A stretch of 64,000 nt of DNA from Bradyrhizobium sp. ORS 278 (GTDB lineage Bacteria > Pseudomonadota > Alphaproteobacteria > Rhizobiales > Xanthobacteraceae). The notes beneath the pieces are model-generated. The model did no database searches. It was not told where the DNA came from and saw only the letters and a list, made by a program, of their open reading frames with translations. The stretch lies in contig NC_009445.1 in the NCBI RefSeq assembly GCF_000026145.1, forward strand, positions 2,604,001 through 2,668,000, given 5' to 3'. A program made the position numbers and the translations under genes. Positions 8,160-17,224 of the stretch are shown piece after piece (within the stretch, counting starts at the first letter, position 1; each line of letters starts with the position of its first letter).

Positions 8160-10283
8160 ATGTCCGACCGTGCAACGATGCAAAGTCAAACGTTTCAAGC
8201 CGAGACCGGCGCGGTCAGTCTCAAATGGAAAATTCTCGCTGGCAATCTGCTGACCGGCTTCTTCGCAATGGCTTTCGCCGTTGCGCTGGCGTGGAGCAGT
8301 TGGGGCGATCTGGGCAAGCGCGAGCAGGCGGCACGGGTGCTGGATGCCTTTGAGCTGGTGCTGAAAGTGAATGCCCAGATCCCGCTGGAACGGAATATCT
8401 GGAATCTGCTGGCTGCTCCGGCGCCTGCTTCGGCTGACGATGCCGCCAAGCTCGACAAGACGATCGCGAGCACGGACGACCTGCTCAACCAGGCCAAGTC
8501 ATCCGCCAAGGCGGCGGGATTGGCGACCAGCAACATGGAAGCCGCCGAGCAGACACTTCGCGGCATCCGGTCCGCTGCCCGCGGTGCGGTAGGGCTGCCA
8601 GCAGCGCAGCGTCCAGCGAATATCCAGGCGGCGACGATCGACGGTCTCGGCCGCGCCGCCGAGTCATTGAATGCTGCGATCGACGCGACCGCAATCGAGC
8701 TGTCGCGGGTCGGTGGAGACGTCGAGAACCTGTTGCCGTCGGGTCAGCTGGCGCAGCTGTCGCAGTCGATGCGGACGATCAACGGTGCTCGCTCGGCGGT
8801 ACTGCGGTTCTTCATTCAAAACATCAGTTGGACGCCGGCGCGTCTCGCCGAGGTGACCGAGCAGAGCGGTCAGGTGACCCTGCTGTGGCAGCAGATCGAA
8901 CTCGCCGCGCGCAGCGTGCGCGACAATCCGGACGTCAGCTCTGCGCTCGAACATGTTCGTTCGACGCTGATGGGCGATGGTGAGCGACGTTATCGTCAGA
9001 TCGTCAACGCCGCTCGCGACAGCCAACCCTCGCCGGTCACCCCGGAGGAGTGGGGCCGCTGGACCACGCCGATGCTGAACAATGTCAACGTGCTGCGCGA
9101 CGCGGCGCTGACCTCGGCGCATCAGTCGATCGATCAGGCGATCGCCGCGGCGCGGATGCGGCTGTTCATTGCGCTCGGCGTTCTCCTGGTCGTCGCGGCA
9201 GTTTCGGTCGCCGTCGTCATCGGCGTCGTGCGCGGCGTCATCGGTCCGCTGGTCGGCCTGACCGGCGTGACCCTGCGCCTCGCCAATGGCGAGCTCAGCG
9301 CCGATATTCCGAACGAGTCCCGCAAGGACGAGATCGGCGCGATGGCCCGCGCGCTGAGGATCTTCAAGGACGCCCTGATCGCCAAGAAGGAGTCCGACGA
9401 AGCCGCCGCGCGCGACGCGCAGGCGCAGATCGATCGCGCCCGCCGGCTCGATACGCTCACCCGCAATTTCGAGGCGACGATCGCCGACATCGTCAACACC
9501 GTGTCCTCGGCCGCGTCAGGGTTGGAGAGCTCGGCCGACACGCTGACCAGCACGGCGAACCGCTCCAAGGAGCTCAGCACGGTGGTCGCGGCCGCCTCCG
9601 AAGAAGCTTCCGCCAACGTGCAGTCAGTCGCCTCGGCGACCGAGGAGCTGTCGTCGTCGGTCAACGAGATCAGCCGGCAGGTGCAGTCGTCCGCGCGCAT
9701 GGCTGGCGACGCCGTGCAGCAGGTGCGCCAGACCAACGGCCGCGTGGCCGAGTTGTCGCAGGCCGCGGCGCGCATCGGCGACGTCGTCGAGCTGATCAAC
9801 ACCATCGCCGGCCAGACCAACCTGCTGGCGCTCAACGCCACCATCGAGGCGGCGCGCGCGGGCGATGCCGGCCGTGGCTTCGCCGTGGTCGCGACCGAGG
9901 TGAAGGCGCTGGCCGAGCAGACCGCCAAGGCCACCGACGAAATTTCGCAGCAGATTTCCGGCGTCCAGGCGGCGACCCAGGAATCGGTCAATGCGATCCA
10001 GGCGATCAGCGCGACGATCGAGCGGCTCGCGGAGATCGGCGCGGCAATCGCCGCGGCGGTCGAGGAGCAGGGGGCCGCGACCCAGGAAATCTCCCGCAAC
10101 GTTCAGCAGGCCGCCCACGGCACCCAGCAGGTCTCGTCCAACATCACCGACGTGCAGCGCGGCGCCACCGAAACCGGCTCGGCGTCGGCCGAGGTGCTGT
10201 CCTCGGCGAAGTCGCTGGCGGGCGACTCCAACCGCCTCAAGCGCGAGGTCGGAAATTTCCTCGAGGCGGTGCGGGCGGCGTAA
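8160..10283 (+). CDS. Methyl-accepting chemotaxis protein
   Basis: A 707-residue transmembrane chemoreceptor. Helix TM1 spans about residues 24-46. A mostly helical periplasmic sensor of about 285 residues follows, then TM2 at about 335-357 ([20 protein letters not shown]) and a HAMP linker to about 415. The cytoplasmic signalling coiled coil has its conserved hairpin tip near 540-585 ([20 protein letters not shown], then [17 protein letters not shown]). The ligand cannot be inferred. Transcription ends at a strong hairpin-T-tract 26 bases after the stop, so it is probably a single-gene unit. The ATG follows AGGA at about eight bases. Confidence 0.93.
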   Translation: MSDRATMQSQTFQAETGAVSLKWKILAGNLLTGFFAMAFAVALAWSSWGDLGKREQAARVLDAFELVLKVNAQIPLERNIWNLLAAPAPASADDAAKLDKTIASTDDLLNQAKSSAKAAGLATSNMEAAEQTLRGIRSAARGAVGLPAAQRPANIQAATIDGLGRAAESLNAAIDATAIELSRVGGDVENLLPSGQLAQLSQSMRTINGARSAVLRFFIQNISWTPARLAEVTEQSGQVTLLWQQIELAARSVRDNPDVSSALEHVRSTLMGDGERRYRQIVNAARDSQPSPVTPEEWGRWTTPMLNNVNVLRDAALTSAHQSIDQAIAAARMRLFIALGVLLVVAAVSVAVVIGVVRGVIGPLVGLTGVTLRLANGELSADIPNESRKDEIGAMARALRIFKDALIAKKESDEAAARDAQAQIDRARRLDTLTRNFEATIADIVNTVSSAASGLESSADTLTSTANRSKELSTVVAAASEEASANVQSVASATEELSSSVNEISRQVQSSARMAGDAVQQVRQTNGRVAELSQAAARIGDVVELINTIAGQTNLLALNATIEAARAGDAGRGFAVVATEVKALAEQTAKATDEISQQISGVQAATQESVNAIQAISATIERLAEIGAAIAAAVEEQGAATQEISRNVQQAAHGTQQVSSNITDVQRGATETGSASAEVLSSAKSLAGDSNRLKREVGNFLEAVRAA

Positions 10284-10308
10284 GCTAAGGCAACCATGCG
10301 CGAAATCG

Positions 10309-10339
10309 AAAAGCCCGGACGAGTGTCCGGGCTTTTTTT
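10309..10339 (+). terminator. Rho-independent terminator after the chemoreceptor gene
   Basis: A perfect 12-bp stem (AAAAGCCCGGAC / GTCCGGGCTTTT) with a four-base loop GAGT runs into seven T residues, 26 bases after the MCP stop codon. Confidence 0.92.
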
Positions 10340-10346
10340 GCTCAAC

Positions 10347-10431
10347 CGTAGCCCGGATGAGCGCAGCGATATCCGGGATCTCACGAGCTGTGGAGATGAA
10401 CCCGGATGTCGCTGCGCTCATCCGGGCTACG
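10347..10431. repeat. Dispersed palindrome, GTAGCCCGGATGAGCGC type
   Basis: An 85-bp inverted repeat. The left arm (GTAGCCCGGATGAGCGCAGC) is mirrored by GCTGCGCTCATCCGGGCTAC on the right. Arms of this type are common intergenic palindromes in Bradyrhizobium and relatives (from general knowledge). It lies between the MCP terminator and the 3' end of the glycogen synthase gene. Confidence 0.85.
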
Positions 10432-10439
10432 CATTCTCG

Positions 10440-11879
10440 CTACGACGCCAGCATCTTCCGGTACAGCGCGTTGTAGCAGGCGGCTGAAAGGTCCCAGCTG
10501 AATGATCGCGCCATCGCAGACAGCCGCATCGCGTTCAACTGCTCGGTGCGCCTGAAGGCCGAGAAGGCGCGTTTGACGCCGCCGAGAAACGATTCCGCCG
10601 ACGGCTTTTCAAAAAGGAATCCGGTCTCGCCGTCGGTGATGGTCTCGGCGAGGCCGCCGGTCTGGTGGCCGATCGGCAGCGAGCCGAAGCGCTGCGCATA
10701 CATTTGGCTGAGGCCGCACGGCTCGAACCGCGACGGCATCAAGGTGAAGTCGCTGCCGGCGAAGATGCGCCGCGCCTGGGCGTCGTTGAAGCCGATGGCG
10801 ACGCCGATCGCATCCGGGCGGCGGCGATGAGCGTCCATCAGCGCACGCTCGATTGCCGGCTCGCCGGTTCCGGTGACGACGATCTGGCCGCCCGCGCCGA
10901 CGATCTCGTCGGCGGCCTCCAGCACCAGATCGATGCCCTTCTGATGCACCAGCCGCGCGACGATGCCGAACATCGGACCACGCGAGACCGCCAGCCCGAA
11001 CTGTTTGCGGACGTAGTCGGCGTTGGCCTTCTTGCCGTTCCAGTCGCCAGCGGCAAAGGGCTGCGCCAATTGCTGGCAGTAGCGGGGATCCCAGCTCTCG
11101 TCGATGCCGTTGAGGATGCCGGTCAGCTCATGGGCGTTGGAGCGCTGCCGCAGCAGGCCCTCCAGGCCGCAGCCGAGCTCGGATGTCGTGATCTCCTTGG
11201 CATAGGTCGAGCTGACGGTCGTCAGGTGCGACGCATAGACAAGCCCACCTTTCAGGAACGACAGCTTGTCGTAGAACTCCAGCCCGTCGATGTGGAACGA
11301 GGATTCCGGCGCGCCGATCCGCCGCAGCGACTCGCGCGGGAACAGGCCTTGGTAGGCGAGGTTGTGGATGGTCAGGATCGATGGCACGTCGACCCCGCGC
11401 CACGCCAGATAGGCCGGGACCAGCGCCGCCTGCCAGTCATTGGCGTGAACCAGGTCCGCCGCCCAGCTCTTGTCCAGCGTGCCGGCGGCGAGCTCGGCCG
11501 CCGACGCGGCGAGGCGGCCGAAGCGGATGTCGTTGTCCGCCCAGTCCTGGCCGCTCTCGTCGCCATAGGGGTTCCCAGGCCGGTCGTACAGCTCGTCGCA
11601 GAGCAGGACGTAGACCGGCAGGCCGTCGCGGGTCGATGATCGGCCGAGCGCGCAGCTAGGCATTTCTGCCAGCGGATCGCAGCGGCCGACGATCTCGATA
11701 TGTGTGAGTTGCTCGATCACGTCCCGGTAGCCGGGCAGCATGATCCTGACGTCGGTGTGAGAGCGCAGTGCCCGGGGAAGTGCCGCGGAAACCGCAGCCA
11801 GTCCGCCCACCCGGACGAAATCGTCCATTTCGGTCGTAACGAACAGAACCCGCAAGAGATGTCCTCGATCAAGCCCCAT
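10440..11879 (-). CDS. glgA: Glycogen synthase (ADP-glucose type, GT5)
   Basis: A 479-residue GT-B glycosyltransferase that would transfer glucose from ADP-glucose to glycogen. The N-terminal ADP-glucose loop reads VRVGGLAAVSAALPRAL, so the usual K-x-G-G-L lysine is arginine. The C-terminal retaining-transferase motif is present (PSRFEPCGLSQMYAQRFGSL, then TGGLAETI). Length is normal. The ATG at 11879 has AGGAC upstream and is preferred over a TTG nine codons earlier. No glgB, glgC or glgP lies nearby, so it is an isolated copy and may be a second GlgA paralogue. Confidence 0.85.
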   Translation of the reverse strand: MGLDRGHLLRVLFVTTEMDDFVRVGGLAAVSAALPRALRSHTDVRIMLPGYRDVIEQLTHIEIVGRCDPLAEMPSCALGRSSTRDGLPVYVLLCDELYDRPGNPYGDESGQDWADNDIRFGRLAASAAELAAGTLDKSWAADLVHANDWQAALVPAYLAWRGVDVPSILTIHNLAYQGLFPRESLRRIGAPESSFHIDGLEFYDKLSFLKGGLVYASHLTTVSSTYAKEITTSELGCGLEGLLRQRSNAHELTGILNGIDESWDPRYCQQLAQPFAAGDWNGKKANADYVRKQFGLAVSRGPMFGIVARLVHQKGIDLVLEAADEIVGAGGQIVVTGTGEPAIERALMDAHRRRPDAIGVAIGFNDAQARRIFAGSDFTLMPSRFEPCGLSQMYAQRFGSLPIGHQTGGLAETITDGETGFLFEKPSAESFLGGVKRAFSAFRRTEQLNAMRLSAMARSFSWDLSAACYNALYRKMLAS

Positions 11880-12091
11880 GTTCGTCCTATGCAAGAAAGG
11901 GTCCAAATTCTGTCATCAACAAAAAGCGATGCCGCAGCGCCGCGAAAGGCCAAACGCGCTCGACATCGATTGGTTCGATCTGGACAAGACAGGCACGGCG
12001 TCCGATGGCTTACGCTTCGTAAATGCGAGGATGGGCTGGCCTCCAGCCACGTCCGGCACAGAAGAAACGCCGACAACAGGGAGCTGCACGC

Positions 12092-13261
12092 GTGAGTCTA
12101 GATCGAGAGCATGAGAGCCGTTTGACAGGATGCTTCGAAGGCCTGCGCGTGCTGGACTTTTCGACGACGATCGCCGGCCCGCACTGTGCCCGCATGCTTG
12201 CAGATATGGGTGCGGAGGTGATCAAGATCGAGTCAGCCGAAGGTGAAACCATGCGCACGCGGCCGCCAATGCGGCATGGCTGCTCTACCGCTTTTGGTCA
12301 GCTCAACGTCGGCAAGAAGAGCGTCGTGCTGGATCTCAAGTCACGCGAGGGCGTCGATGCTGTGTGTCGGCTGGTCGCCGACGCGGATGTCCTGGTCGAG
12401 AACTTCCGGCCCGGCGTGATGCAGCGGCTCGGGCTCGACTACGCCGCGCTGAGCGCGCGCAATCCGCGGCTGATCTACTGCTCGATCTCGGGCTACGGCC
12501 AGACCGGCCCGTCGGCGGAACTGCCGGCCTATGCGCCGGTGATCCATGCCGCCTCGGGCTATGACATGGCGCATCTCGCCTACCAGCCGGGGCGGGATCG
12601 CCCGGACTATTGCGGCATCTATCATGCCGACGTCGTCACCGGGACGTATGCCTTCGGCGCCATTGCCTCCGCTCTGTATCAGCGCGAGCGTACCGGCCGC
12701 GGCCAGCACATCGACTGCTCGATGCTGGAATCGATGCTGAGCCTGACCTTGAACGAAATCCAATGGTCGCAATTTCCGGTGGTCCAGCCGTCCCGGCCGA
12801 CCTTCGGCCCGGCGGCGTGCCGGGACGGCTACGTGATGATCGCCATCGCCAGCGAGAAGACGTTCCAGAACCTGATGTCGGTGATCGGTCATCCCGAATG
12901 GACGAGCGATGCCCGGTTCGCCAGATATTCCGACCGGCGGGCAAATTGGGGTGCGCTGATGGACGGGGTCGAGGCCTGGTCGGGCCGGCTTAGCGTTGCC
13001 GACTGCGTCGCGGCGTTGAACTCCGGCGGCGTGCCGAGCTCCGCCTATCGCAGCGTTGCCGAGGCATTGGCCGATCCGCAGATCGCCCATCGCGGTGCCC
13101 TGGCTGACGTCGAGGACGACGCCGGCAGCTTCAAGGTCGTCAACCTGCCGTTCCGAATGTCAGAGGCGAAGGTCGCGGCCGGCCCGCGTGCGGCGAGCCT
13201 CGGCGAGCACACCGCCGAGGTCCTCCGCGAGGCGGCCGCGAACGCGCGCGACAATGGCTGA
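12092..13261 (+). CDS. CaiB/BaiF family (class III) CoA-transferase
   Basis: A 389-residue protein of the formyl-CoA transferase/CaiB family, which moves CoA between carboxylic acids. Family features visible are LRVLDFSTTIAGPHCARMLA, then DMGAEVIKIE near the N-terminus, the catalytic-region block LDLKSREGVDAVCRLVADAD with VLVENFRPGVMQRLGLDY, and ISGYGQTGP. The start is a GTG at 12092 behind a weak GGAG, chosen because upstream residues (Arg/Gln-rich) do not look like the family. The acyl substrate is unknown. The gene stands alone between the divergent glgA and the alcohol dehydrogenase gene. Confidence 0.88.
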   Translation: MSLDREHESRLTGCFEGLRVLDFSTTIAGPHCARMLADMGAEVIKIESAEGETMRTRPPMRHGCSTAFGQLNVGKKSVVLDLKSREGVDAVCRLVADADVLVENFRPGVMQRLGLDYAALSARNPRLIYCSISGYGQTGPSAELPAYAPVIHAASGYDMAHLAYQPGRDRPDYCGIYHADVVTGTYAFGAIASALYQRERTGRGQHIDCSMLESMLSLTLNEIQWSQFPVVQPSRPTFGPAACRDGYVMIAIASEKTFQNLMSVIGHPEWTSDARFARYSDRRANWGALMDGVEAWSGRLSVADCVAALNSGGVPSSAYRSVAEALADPQIAHRGALADVEDDAGSFKVVNLPFRMSEAKVAAGPRAASLGEHTAEVLREAAANARDNG

Positions 13262-13495
13262 GGTTGCTGAGGCAAAGGCTGCAGGGCTGCCATGAGCACG
13301 CGCCATGCGGGCGGCCTTGCTGCTCCCCACGTTTCCAGCCAATGTTCCGGCCATCGCAAGAACAGTCCGGATCCGCCGGACGCGCCATGCCGGGAGGAGA
13401 TGTCGAGGCCCGCTTGCCCCAGCGCAAGCCGTCGCCCGTCGGTCCCGTCGTGACGCCGTCCGGTCCTGCTAGTGCCGGACCACGGGAGTGAAAGC

Positions 13496-14563
13496 ATGAA
13501 GAGCTTCAAGGTCACCGATTTCAACGCGCCGCTGACCGAGGTCGACGAGCCGACGCCGCAGCCGTTTGGCAAGCAGGTGCTGATCAAGGTGAAGGCGGCC
13601 GGCGTCTGCCATAGCGACCTGCACATCTGGGAAGGTGGCTATGACCTTGGCCACGGCCGCAAGCCGCTGTCCTTGAAGGATCGCGGCGTCTCGCTGCCGC
13701 GGACCATGGGACACGAGAGCGCCGGTGAGATCGTGGCGTTCGGGCCCGAGGTCACCGAAGCCGAGAAAGGGGGCTTGAAGGTTGGCGACGTCGCGCTGGT
13801 CTATCCCTGGATCGGCTGCGGCAAATGTGCCACTTGCCTCGCCGGCGACGAGAACATGTGTCTGAAACCGGCCTCGCTCGGCGTCTATTGCGACGGCGGT
13901 TATGCCGATCACATGACGGTGCCGCATCCGCGCCACCTGATCGATCTCAAGGGTCTCGATCCCGTGACGACCGCGCCTTATGCCTGCTCGGGCGTGACGA
14001 CCTACAGCGCGCTTAAAAAGGTCGAGACGGATTTTGATACGCCGATCGTCATCTTCGGCGCCGGCGGTCTCGGCCTGATGGCGCTGTCCTTGCTCAAGGC
14101 GATGGGCGGCAAGGGCGCCATCGTCGTCGACATCGACGCCCGCAAGCGCGAGGCCGCGCTCGCGGCAGGCGCGCTGGCCGCCGTCGACGGCAAGGCGCCG
14201 GATGCGCTGGAGCAGTTGAACAAGGCGGCGGGCGAGCCGATCCGGGCGGTGATCGACCTGGTCGGCAATGCCGCCACGGCGCAGCTCGGCTTCGACTGCC
14301 TGACCAAGGGCGGCAAGCTCGTCATCGTCGGCCTGTTCGGCGGCGGCGCGCCCTGGGCGCTGCCGCTCATTCCGATCAAGGCGGTGACGATCCAGGGCAG
14401 CTATGTCGGCAATCTGCGCGAGACCAAGGAACTGCTCGACCTCGTCCGCGCCAAGAACATCGCGCCGATCCCGGTGACCCCGATGCCGCTCGCGAGGGCC
14501 AATGATGCCCTGCACGAGCTGCAAAAGGGCCAGCTGGTCGGCCGCGCGGTGCTGACGCCGTAG
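13496..14563 (+). CDS. Zinc-dependent alcohol dehydrogenase (MDR family)
   Basis: A 355-residue medium-chain dehydrogenase. Catalytic-zinc ligands are apparent in AAGVCHSDLH and TMGHESAGEI. A structural-zinc lobe is intact as GCGKCATCLAGDENMC (four cysteines). The Rossmann motif is VIFGAGGLGLMAL, followed by an acidic residue region (VVDID) that favours NAD. Likely an NAD-dependent alcohol or aldehyde dehydrogenase; the substrate is not evident. The ATG follows GGGAG. It is separated from the next gene by a dispersed palindrome. Confidence 0.9.
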   Translation: MKSFKVTDFNAPLTEVDEPTPQPFGKQVLIKVKAAGVCHSDLHIWEGGYDLGHGRKPLSLKDRGVSLPRTMGHESAGEIVAFGPEVTEAEKGGLKVGDVALVYPWIGCGKCATCLAGDENMCLKPASLGVYCDGGYADHMTVPHPRHLIDLKGLDPVTTAPYACSGVTTYSALKKVETDFDTPIVIFGAGGLGLMALSLLKAMGGKGAIVVDIDARKREAALAAGALAAVDGKAPDALEQLNKAAGEPIRAVIDLVGNAATAQLGFDCLTKGGKLVIVGLFGGGAPWALPLIPIKAVTIQGSYVGNLRETKELLDLVRAKNIAPIPVTPMPLARANDALHELQKGQLVGRAVLTP

Positions 14564-14579
14564 CCGTTGCTCTCACATT

Positions 14580-14664
14580 CGTCATTGCGAGGAGCGAATC
14601 GACGAAGCAATCCAGAGTCTTAACCTTGGCCCTGGATTGCTTCGCTTCGCTCGCAATGACGGCA
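14580..14664. repeat. Dispersed palindrome, GTCATTGCGAG type (copy 1)
   Basis: An imperfect inverted repeat. GTCATTGCGAGGAGCGAATC with GACGAAGCAATCCAGAG is mirrored by CTGGATTGCTTCGCTTCGCT then CGCAATGACGG. The same sequence, differing mainly in the loop, recurs near 36.6, 45.5 and 62.2 kb in this window. Confidence 0.9.
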
Positions 14665-14691
14665 ATAACTTCTTCGAATTCCAAGTGAGAC

Positions 14692-15771
14692 ATGCCCTCC
14701 ACCAACGCCCTCCACATCGCAGTCCTCCCCGGCGACGGCATCGGTCCTGAAGTGATGGCGCCGGCGCTTGAAGTATTGCGCAAGGTCGAGGCCAGGGCCG
14801 GCCTGTCGTTCCGCTTCACCGAGGCCCAGGCCGGCGCCAACAATTATCTCGCCACCGGCGTCTCGATCGCCGAGTCGACGATCCGGCTGTGCGAGCAGGC
14901 CGATGCCATCCTGCTCGGCGCCTGCGGACTGCCGTCGGTGCGCTATCCCGACAACACCGAGATCGCGCCGCAGATCGAGCTGCGCTTCCATTTCGATCTC
15001 TATGCCGGGGTGCGGCCGGCGCGGCTGATCCCGGGCGTGCCGAGCCCGATCGTCGGCGCCGCCGAGCGCGGCATCGACTTCGTCGTCATCCGCGAGTCGA
15101 CCGAAGGCCTGTTCGCCTCGATGGGCAAAGGTCAGGTGACACATGAAGAGGCGCGCGAGACCCTCGTCATCACGCGCAGAACCTCCGAGCGGCTGTTCAA
15201 CTTCTCCTTCAAGCTCGCCGAACGGCGCCGCGCGCGCGGCCGCTCCGGCACGTTGGGCTGTGTCGACAAGGCCAATGTGTTCAAGGCCTTCGCCTACTTT
15301 CGCAAGATCTTCGACGAGGTCGCCGAGCTGCATCCTGAGGTGAAGACAGAGCGGCTCTACATCGATGCCTGCGCGCTGATGCTGGTGAAGCGGCCTTGGG
15401 ACTTCGACGTGCTGGTCACCGAGAACATGTTCGGCGACATCCTGTCCGATCTCGCCGCGGGCCTCGTCGGCGGCATGGGCATGGCGCCCTCGGCCGACAT
15501 CGGCGACCGACATGCTGTGTTCCAGCCCTGCCATGGCACCGCGCCCGACATCATGGGGCAGGGCAAGGCCAACCCCACGGCGATGATCCTATCGGCGGCG
15601 ATGATGCTCGATTGGCTGGCTGACACCCACGGCATCGAAGGCGCCGCCGAGGCGGCGCAGCGGATCGAACAGGCGGTCGATCGGGTCTACGCCGCTGGTC
15701 TCAAGCCGTTCGAGTTCGGCGGCCATGCCGGCACGATCGACGTCACCAAGGCGGTGCTGCAAGAGCTGTGA
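14692..15771 (+). CDS. Isopropylmalate/isocitrate dehydrogenase family protein (tartrate dehydrogenase-like)
   Basis: A 359-residue beta-decarboxylating dehydrogenase. It has the N-terminal LPGDGIGPEVM, the substrate-binding arginine block (LRFHFDLYAGVRPARL), the catalytic RESTEGLF and the metal-binding VTENMFGDILSDLAAGLVGG. The C-terminus contains HGTAPDIMGQGKANPTAM. Family enzymes oxidise and decarboxylate D-malate-type substrates using NAD(P). No leu genes are nearby and the sequence RESTEGLFASMG differs from housekeeping LeuB, so a paralogue acting on tartrate/D-malate or a similar acid is more likely than leucine synthesis. This is inference. Confidence 0.85.
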   Translation: MPSTNALHIAVLPGDGIGPEVMAPALEVLRKVEARAGLSFRFTEAQAGANNYLATGVSIAESTIRLCEQADAILLGACGLPSVRYPDNTEIAPQIELRFHFDLYAGVRPARLIPGVPSPIVGAAERGIDFVVIRESTEGLFASMGKGQVTHEEARETLVITRRTSERLFNFSFKLAERRRARGRSGTLGCVDKANVFKAFAYFRKIFDEVAELHPEVKTERLYIDACALMLVKRPWDFDVLVTENMFGDILSDLAAGLVGGMGMAPSADIGDRHAVFQPCHGTAPDIMGQGKANPTAMILSAAMMLDWLADTHGIEGAAEAAQRIEQAVDRVYAAGLKPFEFGGHAGTIDVTKAVLQEL

Positions 15772-15786
15772 ACCGGCGTCGGCCGT

Positions 15787-17187
15787 TCAGAAGATCTGAG
15801 CGGTGACAACAGCATAGGCGACGAAGATCACGCCAAGACCCCAGACCATGCCGGGAATTTTGCCCCCGCGGCCGAAGGCGAGTTCGAGGCCGATATAGCT
15901 GAGCGTGCCGAGTGCCATGCCGTTGATCAGGTTGTTGGTCAGCACCGTGACCAGCAGCATCAGGACGATCGGCACGGCGGTGGCGAGATCGGTCATGTCG
16001 ACCTTGGCAAAGCCCTGCATCATCAGCACGCCGACCATGACCAGCGCCGGCGCGGTGGCCTGCGGCGGGATGATAACGAAGATCGGCCAGAAGAACAGCG
16101 CCAGGCCGAAGAACGCGGCGACCGTCAGCGAGGTCAGCCCGGTGCGGCCGCCGGCCTGCACGCCGGTGATCGATTCGATATAGGCCGTGACCACCGAGGT
16201 GCCGAGCACCGGCCCGACGATCGAGGCGGTCGCATCGGTGGCGAACACCGCGGTCGCATTGGGGATCGACCCGTCCGGGCGGCGGAGGTTGGCGGCGCCG
16301 GTCACGCCGATCAGCGTGCCCAAAGTGGAGAAGAACTCGGCGCAGAGAAAATAGAACAACAGGGGCAGCGCGATCAGGAAGTGGCTGAACAGATAGCCGA
16401 CATCCATCGCCATGAAGGTGCTGCTCGGCCAGCGCGGCCAGGACAGCAGCGTCTGCGGCATCGTGGTCACCATCTTGCCGTTGGCCCCCGGCACGAACAG
16501 CCCGACCAGGGTCAGCACCGCGATCGAGATGATCAGCGCGCCGGGCACGCGGCGGGCGACCAGCACCGGGGTCAGCAGCAGCCCGGCCAGCGTGAGAATG
16601 ACCGGTGGATTGCGCAGCGAGCCCATGGATACATAGGTGGATGGATTGGCGACGATGAAGCCGGCGCCGCGCAGCGCGATGAACACGATGAGGGTGCCGA
16701 CGGCGGCCTGGATGCCGATCTTCAGGGTTTCCGGGACGTCCCGGGCGGCGCGCTCGCGCAACCGGGTCAGGCTGAGGATCAGGAACAGCACGCCGGTGAA
16801 GGCGACCATGGCGAGCGCGCCCTGCCAGGGCATGCCCATCTGCTTGACGATGACGTAGGTGAAGATGACGTTCGAGCCCATCGCGGGCGCGACCGCCAGC
16901 GGCAGGTTGGCCGACAGCCCCATCAGCAACGAGCCGAGGATCGCCGCGAGCGCGGTGGCGCTGACGAGGTCGGCGCGGTCCATGCCGGCATTCGACATGA
17001 TCGCCGGATTGACCGCGATGATGTAGGCCATTGCTGCGAAGGTGGTGGCGCCCGCCATCAGCTCGCGGCCCACCGTCGTGCCGCGCTCGCTGAGCTTGAA
17101 GAAGCCGTCGAGCCGGCCCGCGGGCGTGGATCCGTTCGCCGCACTGCCGGCAGCCACAGCTGGCTGCGCCTTCGTCATGTCCTGCAT
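15787..17187 (-). CDS. NCS2-family purine permease (AzgA-like)
   Basis: A 466-residue polytopic inner-membrane protein with twelve or more helices. The N-terminal block AMAYIIAVNPAIMSNAGMDR is the signature of the AzgA branch (hypoxanthine/adenine/guanine:H+ symporters) of the xanthine/uracil permease family. Also visible are FTYVIVKQMGMPWQGALAMV and the late GGRTGLTSLTVA. It is the last gene of a minus-strand set behind an adenine-deaminase-type hydrolase (37-base gap) and a TetR regulator, so it probably imports adenine or a related purine for that enzyme. Confidence 0.9.
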   Translation of the reverse strand: MQDMTKAQPAVAAGSAANGSTPAGRLDGFFKLSERGTTVGRELMAGATTFAAMAYIIAVNPAIMSNAGMDRADLVSATALAAILGSLLMGLSANLPLAVAPAMGSNVIFTYVIVKQMGMPWQGALAMVAFTGVLFLILSLTRLRERAARDVPETLKIGIQAAVGTLIVFIALRGAGFIVANPSTYVSMGSLRNPPVILTLAGLLLTPVLVARRVPGALIISIAVLTLVGLFVPGANGKMVTTMPQTLLSWPRWPSSTFMAMDVGYLFSHFLIALPLLFYFLCAEFFSTLGTLIGVTGAANLRRPDGSIPNATAVFATDATASIVGPVLGTSVVTAYIESITGVQAGGRTGLTSLTVAAFFGLALFFWPIFVIIPPQATAPALVMVGVLMMQGFAKVDMTDLATAVPIVLMLLVTVLTNNLINGMALGTLSYIGLELAFGRGGKIPGMVWGLGVIFVAYAVVTAQIF

Positions 17188-17224
17188 CGCGATCTCCGTC
17201 CTTGCTGCGCCGTTGCAGCCTTGA

